DNA of 64,000 nt from the NCBI RefSeq assembly GCF_001974875.1, contig NZ_MTQD01000002.1:248001-312000 (forward strand), written 5' to 3'. Numbering within the stretch: position 1 is the first letter of the stretch; each line of letters begins with the position of its first letter. Below, piece by piece: positions 18,761 through 27,094 of this stretch. Position numbers and translations under genes: made by a program. This DNA comes from Pseudoalteromonas sp. EB27. Lineage in GTDB: Bacteria; Pseudomonadota; Gammaproteobacteria; Enterobacterales; Alteromonadaceae. The notes beneath the pieces are model-generated. The model was not told the origin of the DNA. It did no database searches and worked only from the letters and a program-made list of their open reading frames with translations.

Positions 18761-19885
18761 ATGATCAGAGCTTTATCACGAAAGGTATTTCGCACAAACC
18801 ACCTTCAGATAGGTGAGGGCAACATAAGTGGCTACATAGCCTGTTTTTTAGCAATACTGAGTTGTTTAGGCGTATTAGCTTTTCACTTTCCCGAATACTT
18901 AACCACACCAGAACTGAGAAAAAGCTACGACGTTAGTTTTTTGCGCCAGCTTATGTTTGCAGCATTGCTAATATCCGGCAGTTTAGGACTACTTAACTTT
19001 GTACGTAATACCAATAAGCGCTTAGGAGCTACAGCGTGGTTTTTTATTATATTGGCTATTATGTTTGGCGGACCAAACGTTGAGGTAAACGAGTTTGCCA
19101 GCGACACACCTTACATAGGGCTCGATTGGTTTATTTTAGATTTACTCGGCTCAACACTCATATTTATTGTTATTGAAAAGCTGCTACCGCATCGGAAAGA
19201 GCAAAAAATATTGCGTAGTGAGTGGCGAGGTGATTTAAACCACTTTTTTGTAAATCATTTAATTATTGGTTTTGTATTACTTGTTACTAACCATTTTGTA
19301 CATTATGGTTTTGGTTGGGCTGTATCATCTACAGTACAAGGTTATATAGAGCAAACATCCTTTGTAGTGCAGTTGTTTTTAATAATACTTGTGGCCGATT
19401 TAATGCAGTATTGGGTGCATCGTGCTTATCACGAAATTCCTTTGTTATGGCGTTTTCATGGCGTACATCACAGCGCTAAAGAAATGGATTGGTTAGCGGG
19501 CTCTCGCCAACATATTCTTGAAATACTGGTTACTCGCAGCTTAGTGCTCACGCCCATATTTGTACTTGGATTTTCACAGCAAATAATTAGTTTATACGTA
19601 ATAATTGTGGGTTTGCAGGCTGTGTTTAATCATGCAAATGTACGTGTTAGATTTGGTTGGCTAAAATATTTTATGGTTACACCGCAGTTTCACCATTGGC
19701 ATCATGCGTCAGATAAAGCCGCGATTGACCGTAATTACGCTGCGCATTTTTCGTTTTTAGATTATGCGTTTGGTACAGCTGTTAAAGGCCAAAAAGAGTG
19801 GCCAGAAGCATATGGTGTAGTCGGGGATTACATGCCGATAGGTATGCTAAAACAACAGGTTTATCCGTTTAAGCGCACTAAATAA
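18761..19885 (+). CDS. Sterol desaturase / fatty acid hydroxylase family membrane enzyme
   Basis: This di-iron membrane oxygenase-like protein has about 374 residues. The ATG at 18761 is preferred over the upstream in-frame TTG at 18722 because AAGGGAT sits 8-14 bp before it. Several membrane segments (about residues 17-40, 60-80, 90-110, 160-180, 205-225) precede the three histidine boxes HRAYHE, HGVHHS and HHWHH that bind the metal pair. The family hydroxylates or desaturates lipids; the substrate here is unknown. It appears monocistronic, with its own terminator. Confidence 0.9.
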   Translation: MIRALSRKVFRTNHLQIGEGNISGYIACFLAILSCLGVLAFHFPEYLTTPELRKSYDVSFLRQLMFAALLISGSLGLLNFVRNTNKRLGATAWFFIILAIMFGGPNVEVNEFASDTPYIGLDWFILDLLGSTLIFIVIEKLLPHRKEQKILRSEWRGDLNHFFVNHLIIGFVLLVTNHFVHYGFGWAVSSTVQGYIEQTSFVVQLFLIILVADLMQYWVHRAYHEIPLLWRFHGVHHSAKEMDWLAGSRQHILEILVTRSLVLTPIFVLGFSQQIISLYVIIVGLQAVFNHANVRVRFGWLKYFMVTPQFHHWHHASDKAAIDRNYAAHFSFLDYAFGTAVKGQKEWPEAYGVVGDYMPIGMLKQQVYPFKRTK

Positions 19886-19923
19886 ATTCGAATGATCGAA
19901 TAAATACACAATACAAACTAACA

Positions 19924-19954
19924 GGGAACAACGTGTTACACGTTGCACCCTTTT
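19924..19954 (+). terminator. Terminator after the sterol-desaturase-family gene
   Basis: GGG/CCC and CAACGTG/CACGTTG form an interrupted stem around TTA, followed by TTTT. Confidence 0.65.
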
Positions 19955-19978
19955 AGAATTTATTTAATTAATACTGAG

Positions 19979-21268
19979 TTATATATTTAGCTCTTCTAAT
20001 AACTCAATAAATGTAGGCCTTTGATTTAATATAGGTTGCATAGCACGTTTTGCCATATCGGACATTTTAAAAAATAGCTCGCTTTGTCTATCATCGCCGG
20101 TTACCGTGCTTAATAAGTCTTCAATTAAACAGCCCAAAGCGCTTACTTCTATCAACTCTAGTTGCTTTTGCTGATACTCACTTAGCATTGTTAAATTAGT
20201 TGCAGCACCAAAGTCACCAAACAGAACGTTATGGTTTTGGTTAACCATAGTGTTATGCGCATAAATGTCACCATGGCTCACTTTATTAGTATGCAAGTGA
20301 TGCAGTGTGCTTACCATTTGCTGTGCAATTTTTAAAATAGCTTCAGTTGAGTAATGGCAATCATTATTAAAGGTATCACGCGTACAGGTTTCAAGGCTTG
20401 GAGGCAGGCCTAAATTAGCAAAGCTTTTATCTATTAGCTCCATCACTAAACCTAACTGATCACTTTGTTCTATGTAGGCAAGTACTTTAATTAAATTAGC
20501 GTGATCGCCTGCTTGTAAGCAGCAATTTACTTCATCAAGCGGGTAGCCGTCGCTGGTAATTGCACCTTTAAATAATTTAATCGCTACAGCGCTGTCAGCA
20601 GCTTGTGCTAAATGAATAACGCCCGATGCACCTTGGCCAATAACATGACTAAGTGTGTAATCGTTGAGAGGTTTATTTTCTAAGCTGCATTTTGTAAGGC
20701 ACTGAGCTTTATTAAAATCGTTACCGGCAAACGCAAGCCAAGCAAGTTTAGGTAATTCAAACAGCCAGTCGTCTACGTGTGTTAAGTTATTAGCAGAGAG
20801 CCTAACAAGCTCGAGGTTTTTACACTGCGCCATGCTACTTGGTAGTTGCTTAAGTTTATTGCCCGCAAGCGCGAGCTTTTTGAGCTGTGTAAATTGGCCA
20901 AAACTTTGTGGTAGCTCAGTAATATTATTGTCGGTGAGTATGAGCCATTCAATATTTTTTGGTAAACAATAATCACTAAACTCAGATATTTTACAGCCTT
21001 TAAATGCAACCATTATCAGAGCAGGGCATTTAGCTAAAACCGCAGGAATATGCTTAAACTGATTAAACGATAAAAATACACGCTTAAGACGTGTTAAACA
21101 GGCAAATTTATCAGGTAGTGTTGATAAATTATTATTTGATAAATCGAGTACTTCAAGCGTGTCAGCTAAGCTAAAAATTTCTTCAGGGAATGTGTTTAGC
21201 TCTTCTACTAATTGCAGGCGAGTAGCACCAACAAGTTTGCCACTTTTAAGCTCCGTAAGATTATTCAT
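19979..21268 (-). CDS. Leucine-rich-repeat / protein-kinase fusion protein
   Basis: This 429-residue cytoplasmic protein has no signal peptide. Residues about 20-190 hold six to seven leucine-rich repeats (LEVLDLSNNNLSTLP, LKKLALAGNKLKQLP and similar). Residues about 205-429 are a compact eukaryotic-like kinase: glycine-rich IGQGASGVIHLA, VAIK lysine, catalytic loop HGDIYAHN (Asp334) and metal-binding GDFG (352-354). The usual catalytic-loop Lys is replaced by Tyr in HGDIYAHN, a tyrosine-kinase-like or lipid-kinase-like departure that may affect activity. The substrate is unknown; the repeats probably recruit it. It lies 78 bp downstream of yeeN on the same strand, but a terminator intervenes. 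Confidence 0.9.
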   Translation of the reverse strand: MNNLTELKSGKLVGATRLQLVEELNTFPEEIFSLADTLEVLDLSNNNLSTLPDKFACLTRLKRVFLSFNQFKHIPAVLAKCPALIMVAFKGCKISEFSDYCLPKNIEWLILTDNNITELPQSFGQFTQLKKLALAGNKLKQLPSSMAQCKNLELVRLSANNLTHVDDWLFELPKLAWLAFAGNDFNKAQCLTKCSLENKPLNDYTLSHVIGQGASGVIHLAQAADSAVAIKLFKGAITSDGYPLDEVNCCLQAGDHANLIKVLAYIEQSDQLGLVMELIDKSFANLGLPPSLETCTRDTFNNDCHYSTEAILKIAQQMVSTLHHLHTNKVSHGDIYAHNTMVNQNHNVLFGDFGAATNLTMLSEYQQKQLELIEVSALGCLIEDLLSTVTGDDRQSELFFKMSDMAKRAMQPILNQRPTFIELLEELNI

Positions 21269-21293
21269 ATATTTATACCACGTTCTAAAAATG

Positions 21294-21316
21294 AAAAAGC
21301 CAACATAGCTGTTGGC
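21294..21316 (-). terminator. Terminator of the yeeN-like gene
   Basis: GCCAACA and TGTTGGC pair around TAGC; on the minus strand the stem is followed by TTTTT. It lies 30 bp after the yeeN stop and just before the LRR-kinase start. Confidence 0.85.
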
Positions 21317-21346
21317 TTAAAGTCGTTCTAACTTAGTTAACTAATT

Positions 21347-22060
21347 TTAGAATTGCGCGTTATGGTAAACGTTTTGTACGTCGTCGCAATCTTCTAGCAT
21401 GGCTAAAAAGCGTTCCATAACTTCTACGTCTTCGCCTTCAATAGGTGTTTCAATTTGTGGCACAAAGCTAATTAGGTCTTCGTCAAATTCAGTCACGCCC
21501 ATTTCTTCAAGCGCTGTACGTGTGTTGTTGTACTCTGTGTGAGGAGCAAAAACAGTGACTTTACCGTCATCAACTTCTACGTCAGTTACATCAACATCAG
21601 CCATCATTAGTGCTTCAAGTACTGCTTCGTCGTCATCACCGTCAAATACAAAAATAGCAAGGTGATCAAATAAATGTGAAACAGAGTTTTGAGCGCCAAT
21701 TTTAGCATTTGCTTTAGTAAAACAAACACGTACATCAGCAAAGGTACGTTTGTTGTTATCTGTTAAACAATCAACAATAATCATACAGTTACCTGGGCCG
21801 TAACCTTCGTAACGTGTTGCTGAGTAGTCTTCGCCGCCGCCGCCTTTTGCTTTGTCTATTGCGCGGTCAATAACGTGTGCTGGTACTTGGTCTTTTTTAG
21901 CGCGTTCAATCAAACGACGTAATGATAAGTTACCATCTGGATCTACACCACCGTTTTTAGCGCAAATATAAATTTCTTTGCCGTACTTAGAATAAACTTT
22001 AGTTTTAGCACCCGCAGTCTTAGCCATTGAATCTTTTTTGTTTTGGTAAGCTCTTCCCAT
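21347..22060 (-). CDS. yeeN: YebC/TACO1 family protein, YeeN type
   Basis: This 237-residue protein of the YebC family is closest in length and N-terminus ([20 protein letters not shown]) to E. coli YeeN (238) rather than YebC (246). The core [36 protein letters not shown] and [14 protein letters not shown] are family hallmarks. The family was long annotated as transcriptional regulators; recent work on YebC/TACO1 instead points to a role in translation, at proline-rich stalls. It appears monocistronic, with its own terminator. Confidence 0.9.
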   Translation of the reverse strand: MGRAYQNKKDSMAKTAGAKTKVYSKYGKEIYICAKNGGVDPDGNLSLRRLIERAKKDQVPAHVIDRAIDKAKGGGGEDYSATRYEGYGPGNCMIIVDCLTDNNKRTFADVRVCFTKANAKIGAQNSVSHLFDHLAIFVFDGDDDEAVLEALMMADVDVTDVEVDDGKVTVFAPHTEYNNTRTALEEMGVTEFDEDLISFVPQIETPIEGEDVEVMERFLAMLEDCDDVQNVYHNAQF

Positions 22061-22250
22061 CTGCGTTTCGCCTTAATATATGTAAATAATAGAATAAAAT
22101 TATAGTGCGTATTCTAAAGGTAAATGCATTCAAGGGCTAGTAAGTATTAAAGTAGATTAAAACTGTCGCGTTTAAAAGCCATCTAAAGTGCATTTTATTA
22201 AGGGATTGTAGGGGGACTTAAAGATGGTTTTCAGAGCAAATAAAACCCAA

Positions 22251-22280
22251 TAAAAAGGCAACTCATTTAATGAGTTGCCT
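22251..22280 (-). terminator. Terminator of the M13 peptidase gene
   Basis: AGGCAACTCA and TGAGTTGCCT form a perfect 10-bp stem around TTTAA, followed on the minus strand by TTTTTA. The rest of the 22061-22330 gap is AT-rich with no feature seen. Confidence 0.88.
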
Positions 22281-22330
22281 ACATTGAGTAATAAAATTAA
22301 ACAAGGCAAACTAATAGCCTCATATATTAC

Positions 22331-24409
22331 TTACCAAATACGTACACGTTCATCTTCAGGAAGGTATAACTCATCGCCTGGTTTTACATCAAACGCTTTG
22401 TACCATGCATCGTGGTTACGCGGCGCTTGTGCTCTAAAGCGACCTGGGGCATGTGTGCCACCACGCAGTTGGTTAAGCATGCTTTGCTCAGTACGTTTTT
22501 CTTTCCATACTTGTGCCCACGCAAGGAAGAAACGTTGATCGCCAGTAACACCGTCAATAACAGGTGCTTCTTTGCCGTTTAAACTTAGCTTGTAAGCGTG
22601 GTAAGCCATTGATAAACCACCCACATCACCAATATTTTCGCCAAGGCTGTTGCGACCATTAACAAAATTACCTTCAATTGGCTCGTATTTACTGTACTGC
22701 GCAGCCAATTGATCGGCTTTTTTGTCAAATGCAGCACGGTCAGCATCAGTCCACCAATTACGTTGCACACCGTTTTCGTCTGATTTTGAACCTTGATCGT
22801 CAAATCCATGACCCATTTCGTGACCAATTACAGCGCCAATACCGCCATAGTTTACTGCCGGATCGGCATTTGGATCGAAAAACGGCGGTTGTAGTATCGC
22901 AGCCGGAAATACAATTTCATTAAACGAGCTATTGTAGTAAGCGTTTACGCGTTGTGGCGTCATGCCCCAGCGGTTACGGTCTGTTTTTTGTAGCTCTTTT
23001 TCAACACTTTCTGCGTGGAAAAATTCACGCATGTTTTTCACATTACCAATCAAATCATTTTTAGTAATGCTTAAACCTTCATAAGACTGCCATACATCGG
23101 GGTAACCAATTTTCGGTACAAAGGCAGCCAGTTTAGCGCGCGCATTTACTTTAGTTGCATCGCCCATCCACTCTAGGTTATCAATACGTTCACCAAGGGC
23201 TGTACGAAGGTTTTCAACCAGCTCAGACATTTGCTGTTTTGATGACTCAGGGAAGTAACGTGCTACGTATATTTTACCAATTGCAAAACCAAGCGAATTT
23301 GTGCCCGACATTTGACTTATTGCGCGTTTCCAACGAGGTCGAGGTTCTTGCTGTCCGTTTAGTTCTTTACCAAAAAAAGCAAAGTTAGTATTAAATACTT
23401 CCTCTGATAGCAAACCTGCGTTACCGCTAATAGCGTGATACGTTAAGTAGTCTTTCCATACTGCAATATCTTCTTGATTGATTAGCTCAATCATCGCTTT
23501 TATTGGCTCAGGCTGAGACACATTTAACTGAGGTACTTTATAGCCTGTTTGCGCAAAGTATAAATCCCAATTAAAACCTGAGTAAGCCGTGCTTAAATCG
23601 GTGCGTTCAATTTGATTTAAGGTTAAATCGCGATTACGACGTTTTTCACGCGGCCAATGACCTTGTGCTATTTTAGTTTCAAGTTCAAGAATAGCTTGAG
23701 CGCGCTCAGCGGTATTTTCAGTGCCTGTAAATTCAAGCATATCGGCAATGTGAGCAACATAAGCTGTACGGGTTTTAACAAAGCGCTCAGCGTCTTCAAG
23801 GTAGTAAGAGCGATCGGGTAAGCCTAAACCACCAGCACCGAGGGACATTTCATATTTGTTAGGGTCTAAGCGGTTAAACCACATGCCGCCACCAAAAGGG
23901 GCTTTATTACCGGTTAACCAAGACTTTCCAAACATTTCAGCTAAATCGTCAGTTGACGCTATATCACTAATTTCACTTAATAATGGCTTGATTGGCGCTA
24001 CACCTAGCTTATTAAGCGTTTCGGTATCCATATACGCATTGTAAAAATCAGCAACGAGTTTTTCTTCTGCGTTTAAATCTTTACGCGCCGCTATTTCTTC
24101 AATAATAGCTTTAACATCGTCTTCGCTGCGCTCAGCTAATCCTGAAAATGCACCGTAGCGGGTTTTATCTGCAGGCATTACGTAGTTGTCATACCAGGTG
24201 CCGCTGGCATACATAAAAAAGTCATCGCCTGGTTTAACGGCTTTGTTACGCGCTGTTAAATCAACGCCAAAACTACCTAACTCTGCTTTTTTTGTCACTG
24301 CTGTAGTGGCTATTTTAGGTTGTTGCTCGTCTGTTTTTGTTGTTTGCGGCTCTGAACAACCGGTAATAAATGTGGCAACTAAAGCTGCTGCAATTAAACT
24401 CTTTTTCAT
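22331..24409 (-). CDS. M13 family (neprilysin-like) zinc metallopeptidase, lipoprotein
   Basis: This is a periplasm-facing oligopeptidase of about 692 residues. The open frame runs to 24454, but the ATG at 24407-24409 begins a clear lipoprotein signal (MKKSLIAAALVATFITGC) and has a Shine-Dalgarno (CAGGGGAAC) before it, so it is the start. The zinc site is GHEMGHGFDD, with the third ligand in GENIGDVGG. NAYYNSSFNEIVFPAAILQ is the substrate-binding NAYY motif of the family, and the C-terminal end CxxW-type is here VRIW. The family cleaves short peptides. It appears monocistronic. Confidence 0.95.
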   Translation of the reverse strand: MKKSLIAAALVATFITGCSEPQTTKTDEQQPKIATTAVTKKAELGSFGVDLTARNKAVKPGDDFFMYASGTWYDNYVMPADKTRYGAFSGLAERSEDDVKAIIEEIAARKDLNAEEKLVADFYNAYMDTETLNKLGVAPIKPLLSEISDIASTDDLAEMFGKSWLTGNKAPFGGGMWFNRLDPNKYEMSLGAGGLGLPDRSYYLEDAERFVKTRTAYVAHIADMLEFTGTENTAERAQAILELETKIAQGHWPREKRRNRDLTLNQIERTDLSTAYSGFNWDLYFAQTGYKVPQLNVSQPEPIKAMIELINQEDIAVWKDYLTYHAISGNAGLLSEEVFNTNFAFFGKELNGQQEPRPRWKRAISQMSGTNSLGFAIGKIYVARYFPESSKQQMSELVENLRTALGERIDNLEWMGDATKVNARAKLAAFVPKIGYPDVWQSYEGLSITKNDLIGNVKNMREFFHAESVEKELQKTDRNRWGMTPQRVNAYYNSSFNEIVFPAAILQPPFFDPNADPAVNYGGIGAVIGHEMGHGFDDQGSKSDENGVQRNWWTDADRAAFDKKADQLAAQYSKYEPIEGNFVNGRNSLGENIGDVGGLSMAYHAYKLSLNGKEAPVIDGVTGDQRFFLAWAQVWKEKRTEQSMLNQLRGGTHAPGRFRAQAPRNHDAWYKAFDVKPGDELYLPEDERVRIW

Positions 24410-24596
24410 TATGTTCCCCTGAGGAGCTTTTTGATTCAAATAGAAGTGAATCATTTATTGTTACGAATATTTAACTTATCGATTGTTATTGATATTAATC
24501 ATACAAACAAACCTTTTGAGGTGAATCACCACAGTGCTCGATAAAACTAATATAGAAGAAAAGAGAAAGGTCGATAGGCGCTATAAAAGCTTTATT

Positions 24597-24625
24597 TAGC
24601 TCGAATACTTGAAAGTATCCGAGCT
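24597..24625 (-). terminator. Hairpin after the ABC transporter gene
   Basis: TAGCTCG...ATACTT pairs with AAGTAT...CGAGCTA. No clear T run follows on the minus strand, so termination is uncertain. Confidence 0.4.
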
Positions 24626-24644
24626 AAGAGGGGTTACACACTAT

Positions 24645-26423
24645 TTATTTTTTATGCTGAAGCTCCCACATACGGGCATATTCTCCGGCGAGTGTAAGTA
24701 ACTCATCGTGCTTACCTTGCTCAATAATTTGTCCGGCTTTGAGCACAATAATGGTGTCTGCATCGGTAATAGTAGAAAGGCGATGAGCAATAACAATACT
24801 CGTATGGTTACTGGCAACTTCACGCATTGCTGCGAGTATTGCTTGCTCAGAATGAGAATCGAGTGCAGAAGTTGCTTCATCAAAAATTAAAATAGGGGAC
24901 TTTTTCAAAATAGCGCGTGCAATGGCAATACGCTGTTTTTCGCCACCGGATACTTTTAAACCGCGCTCGCCAACCAGTGTTTTATCGCCTTTATCAAGTG
25001 TTGCTATAAAGTCTTTTAAATGCGCCATAGCAATGGCTTCGTCAATTTCTGCATCACTTGCTGATGGTCTGCCGTAAGCGATATTCTCACGAATAGTAGT
25101 GTTAAACAGCACAGTATCTTGTGGGACTATTGCAATGGCTTTTCGTAAACTATTAAGTGTTACTGAGTTTATTGCTTGATTATCAATACTAATTTCACCA
25201 GCGCTTACATCATAAAAACGATAAAGCAGTCTCGCTAATGAACTTTTACCTGCACCACTGGCACCAACAATGGCTACTTTGCTGCCAGCTTTAACACAAA
25301 AGTTAAGGCTATTAAGAATAGGGCGATGCGCATCGTAACTAAAACTTACATTGTTAAATGTTATTTCACCTTGGCTAACATTTAGCTCTTTTGCATTAAG
25401 TGCATCGGTTATTTGTGGTTTTTTGTTAAGTAGCCCAAGCATGTTTTCAAGGTCGGTTAGCGCGCGTCTTATTTCGCGGTACACAAAGCCTAAAAAGTTA
25501 AGCGGTAAAAATAGCTGAATCATATATGCGTTAATCATCACAAGTTCACCAATAGAGAGTGTACCTGAAACTACTTCTGTTGAGCCCAACCACATTAAGG
25601 CAGTAATAGCACAAGCAATAATAAGTGCTTGGCCTGAGTTGAGTGCGAGCAACGACATTCTATTTTTTAAACGGGCTTTTTCCCAGTTTGCTAAAAAGGT
25701 GTCGTACGTTTTTGCTTCAAACTGCTCATTATTAAAATACTTTACAGTTTCATAATTAAGTAGGCTGTCTATGGCGCGGGTATTACTTTGATTGTCGGCA
25801 GCATTTGCTTCTCTAATAAATCGGTTTCTCCACTGGGTAACCACTACAGTAAAGGTAATATAAATAGCGACTGCCAGTAATGTAATAAGCGCAAACCAAA
25901 CAGAAAACAACGTGCCAAAAATAATCGCAACAGTCAGTATTTCGAACAAAGTAGGCACAATGTTAAACATTAAAAAACGCATTAAAAAACTTAAGCCGCT
26001 AGTACCGCGCTCTATATCACGGGTAATGCCACCGGTTTGCCTATCTAAATGAAAAGCCAGTTCAAGCGAGTGTAAATGCTTAAATACTTTTAAACCAATA
26101 TCACGCATGGCGTGCTCGGTTACGCGAGAAAATACAGCATCTCTTATTTCACCTAAAAATACGCTAGCAAAACGCAGTGCACCGTACATCAATAACAATA
26201 AAGCGGGAATAACTATCAGTGGGTTAATCGACTTATCTACAGAGTCTATTATTTCTTTAAGCGCCCAAGGCATTAAAAGCGTGGCACCTTTTGCGCCTAT
26301 AAGCGCCATAAGTGCAATAAAAACACGGCCTTTAAATTTTGTAAGGTAGGGGCAAAGCGTTTTTACACTTTGGCGTAGGTTCATGGCGTCTGGTCGTTTT
26401 TCACTGCTTTGTCTGGGGCGCAT
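24645..26423 (-). CDS. ABC exporter, fused permease and ATPase (ATM1/HMT type)
   Basis: This 592-residue half-transporter has an N-terminal six-helix membrane domain (about 30-320) and a C-terminal nucleotide-binding domain (about 345-585). The Walker A is VGASGAGKSSLARLL, the Q-loop lies in IAIVPQDTVLFNTTIRENI, the signature is KVSGGEKQRIAIARAIL, and Walker B is ILIFDEATSALD. The loop MRFLMFNIVPTLFEI and the coupling sequences resemble ATM1/heavy-metal-tolerance exporters. It likely exports glutathione conjugates or metal complexes, but the substrate is not evident. It is divergent from the vemP-like/secDF unit. An in-frame ATG at 26384 is an alternative start without a ribosome site. Confidence 0.9.
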   Translation of the reverse strand: MRPRQSSEKRPDAMNLRQSVKTLCPYLTKFKGRVFIALMALIGAKGATLLMPWALKEIIDSVDKSINPLIVIPALLLLMYGALRFASVFLGEIRDAVFSRVTEHAMRDIGLKVFKHLHSLELAFHLDRQTGGITRDIERGTSGLSFLMRFLMFNIVPTLFEILTVAIIFGTLFSVWFALITLLAVAIYITFTVVVTQWRNRFIREANAADNQSNTRAIDSLLNYETVKYFNNEQFEAKTYDTFLANWEKARLKNRMSLLALNSGQALIIACAITALMWLGSTEVVSGTLSIGELVMINAYMIQLFLPLNFLGFVYREIRRALTDLENMLGLLNKKPQITDALNAKELNVSQGEITFNNVSFSYDAHRPILNSLNFCVKAGSKVAIVGASGAGKSSLARLLYRFYDVSAGEISIDNQAINSVTLNSLRKAIAIVPQDTVLFNTTIRENIAYGRPSASDAEIDEAIAMAHLKDFIATLDKGDKTLVGERGLKVSGGEKQRIAIARAILKKSPILIFDEATSALDSHSEQAILAAMREVASNHTSIVIAHRLSTITDADTIIVLKAGQIIEQGKHDELLTLAGEYARMWELQHKK

Positions 26424-26463
26424 TAGTGATCTCTGTTAAAACTAAATACTTAATTAATAAGCA

Positions 26464-26493
26464 TTGTATTTTAAATGCTTGCCCTTATATACT
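26464..26493 (+). promoter_or_regulatory. Predicted promoter of the vemP-like/secDF unit
   Basis: TTGTAT (26464-26469) and TATACT (26488-26493) are separated by 18 bp, 31 bp before the vemP-like ATG. An inverted repeat AAGCATT/AATGCTT overlaps the -35 region. Confidence 0.55.
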
Positions 26494-26524
26494 ACGCATC
26501 CCTTATTTTAGTTTTAAAACGTGA

Positions 26525-26986
26525 ATGTTTAAATTTAGAGTGTTATTAACTGCCTTTTTGCTACTTGCTGCACTTTTTAGTGTGCAGAGCAATGCTATGG
26601 GCGCCTCACAAAATTTAAATATCAATATTAGTACGCAGGTTTCGCTTACTGATATTGGCGATTTAACTAAAATACAGCCTATTAGTAAGTCTGTAGATAT
26701 TACGCAGCATAAAAAAACGCATCAAACCGATTTTGACGCGCACCAACCAAGGTTAACTGCCAATAATTCATCATTGTTTTTGCACACTGTTCAAAGTGAA
26801 CCAGAATACGATGTGGTTTTTGAATTTTTCGCTCAAAACCTTGTTAGGCATATATTCTTACGACCAAGAGCCGTTAATCCTATACAGCCTTGGTATACGC
26901 TTGTAACTAATAGTAAAAAGTCGCGCTTGAGTGGCTGGAAAGACGTTAACTTACTCTACAGAGCTGTAACTACCTACCACGCTTAA
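26525..26986 (+). CDS. VemP-like secretion-monitor arrest peptide (candidate)
   Basis: This 153-residue protein has an N-terminal signal sequence (MFKFRVLLTAFLLLAALFSV, then QSNAMGA) and no recognisable enzymatic domain. Its last residues include RLSGWKDVNLLYRAV, which matches in order and spacing the C-terminal arrest motif of Vibrio alginolyticus VemP, recalled as HRIxGWKETNAMYVALN: shared Arg, Gly-Trp-Lys, acidic residue, Asn, hydrophobic-Tyr and Ala. VemP is 159 residues and stalls near its end; here Trp138 is followed by only 15 residues, so the geometry agrees. The gene lies directly upstream of secDF, as vemP does. The VemP stall residue Gln156 corresponds to Tyr151 here, a difference to note. 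The match is from memory and no alignment was run. Confidence 0.75.
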   Translation: MFKFRVLLTAFLLLAALFSVQSNAMGASQNLNINISTQVSLTDIGDLTKIQPISKSVDITQHKKTHQTDFDAHQPRLTANNSSLFLHTVQSEPEYDVVFEFFAQNLVRHIFLRPRAVNPIQPWYTLVTNSKKSRLSGWKDVNLLYRAVTTYHA

Positions 26987-26989
26987 TTT

Positions 26990-27088
26990 TCCTTATTTAA
27001 TTTTATTAGGTTTTAACTTTTAAAGTTTTAGCCTGCAGATTAATTGTGCTTTTAAAAAGTACGTTGCTAGCTTTGCTGGCAATAAGGA
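26990..27088 (+). promoter_or_regulatory. Predicted secD ribosome-site sequestering structure
   Basis: TCCTTATT (26990-26997), starting 4 nt after the vemP-like stop codon, is a perfect complement of AATAAGGA (27081-27088), the secD Shine-Dalgarno region 6 nt before the ATG. A second hairpin, TTGCTAGC/GCTGGCAA (27064-27082, one G-U), abuts it. A ribosome stalled at the last codons of the upstream ORF would cover the 5' arm and free the secD site. The vemP-secDF2 leader of Vibrio is controlled by this logic. Confidence 0.65.
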
Positions 27089-27094
27089 TTAAAG

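Noticed and set aside
26525..26986. Vemp-like ORF as an ordinary periplasmic protein
   Set aside because: No structural domain or conserved Cys/metal motif is seen, and the C-terminal motif plus the pairing to the secD ribosome site fit a leader arrest peptide better; the alternative was kept as the null hypothesis.
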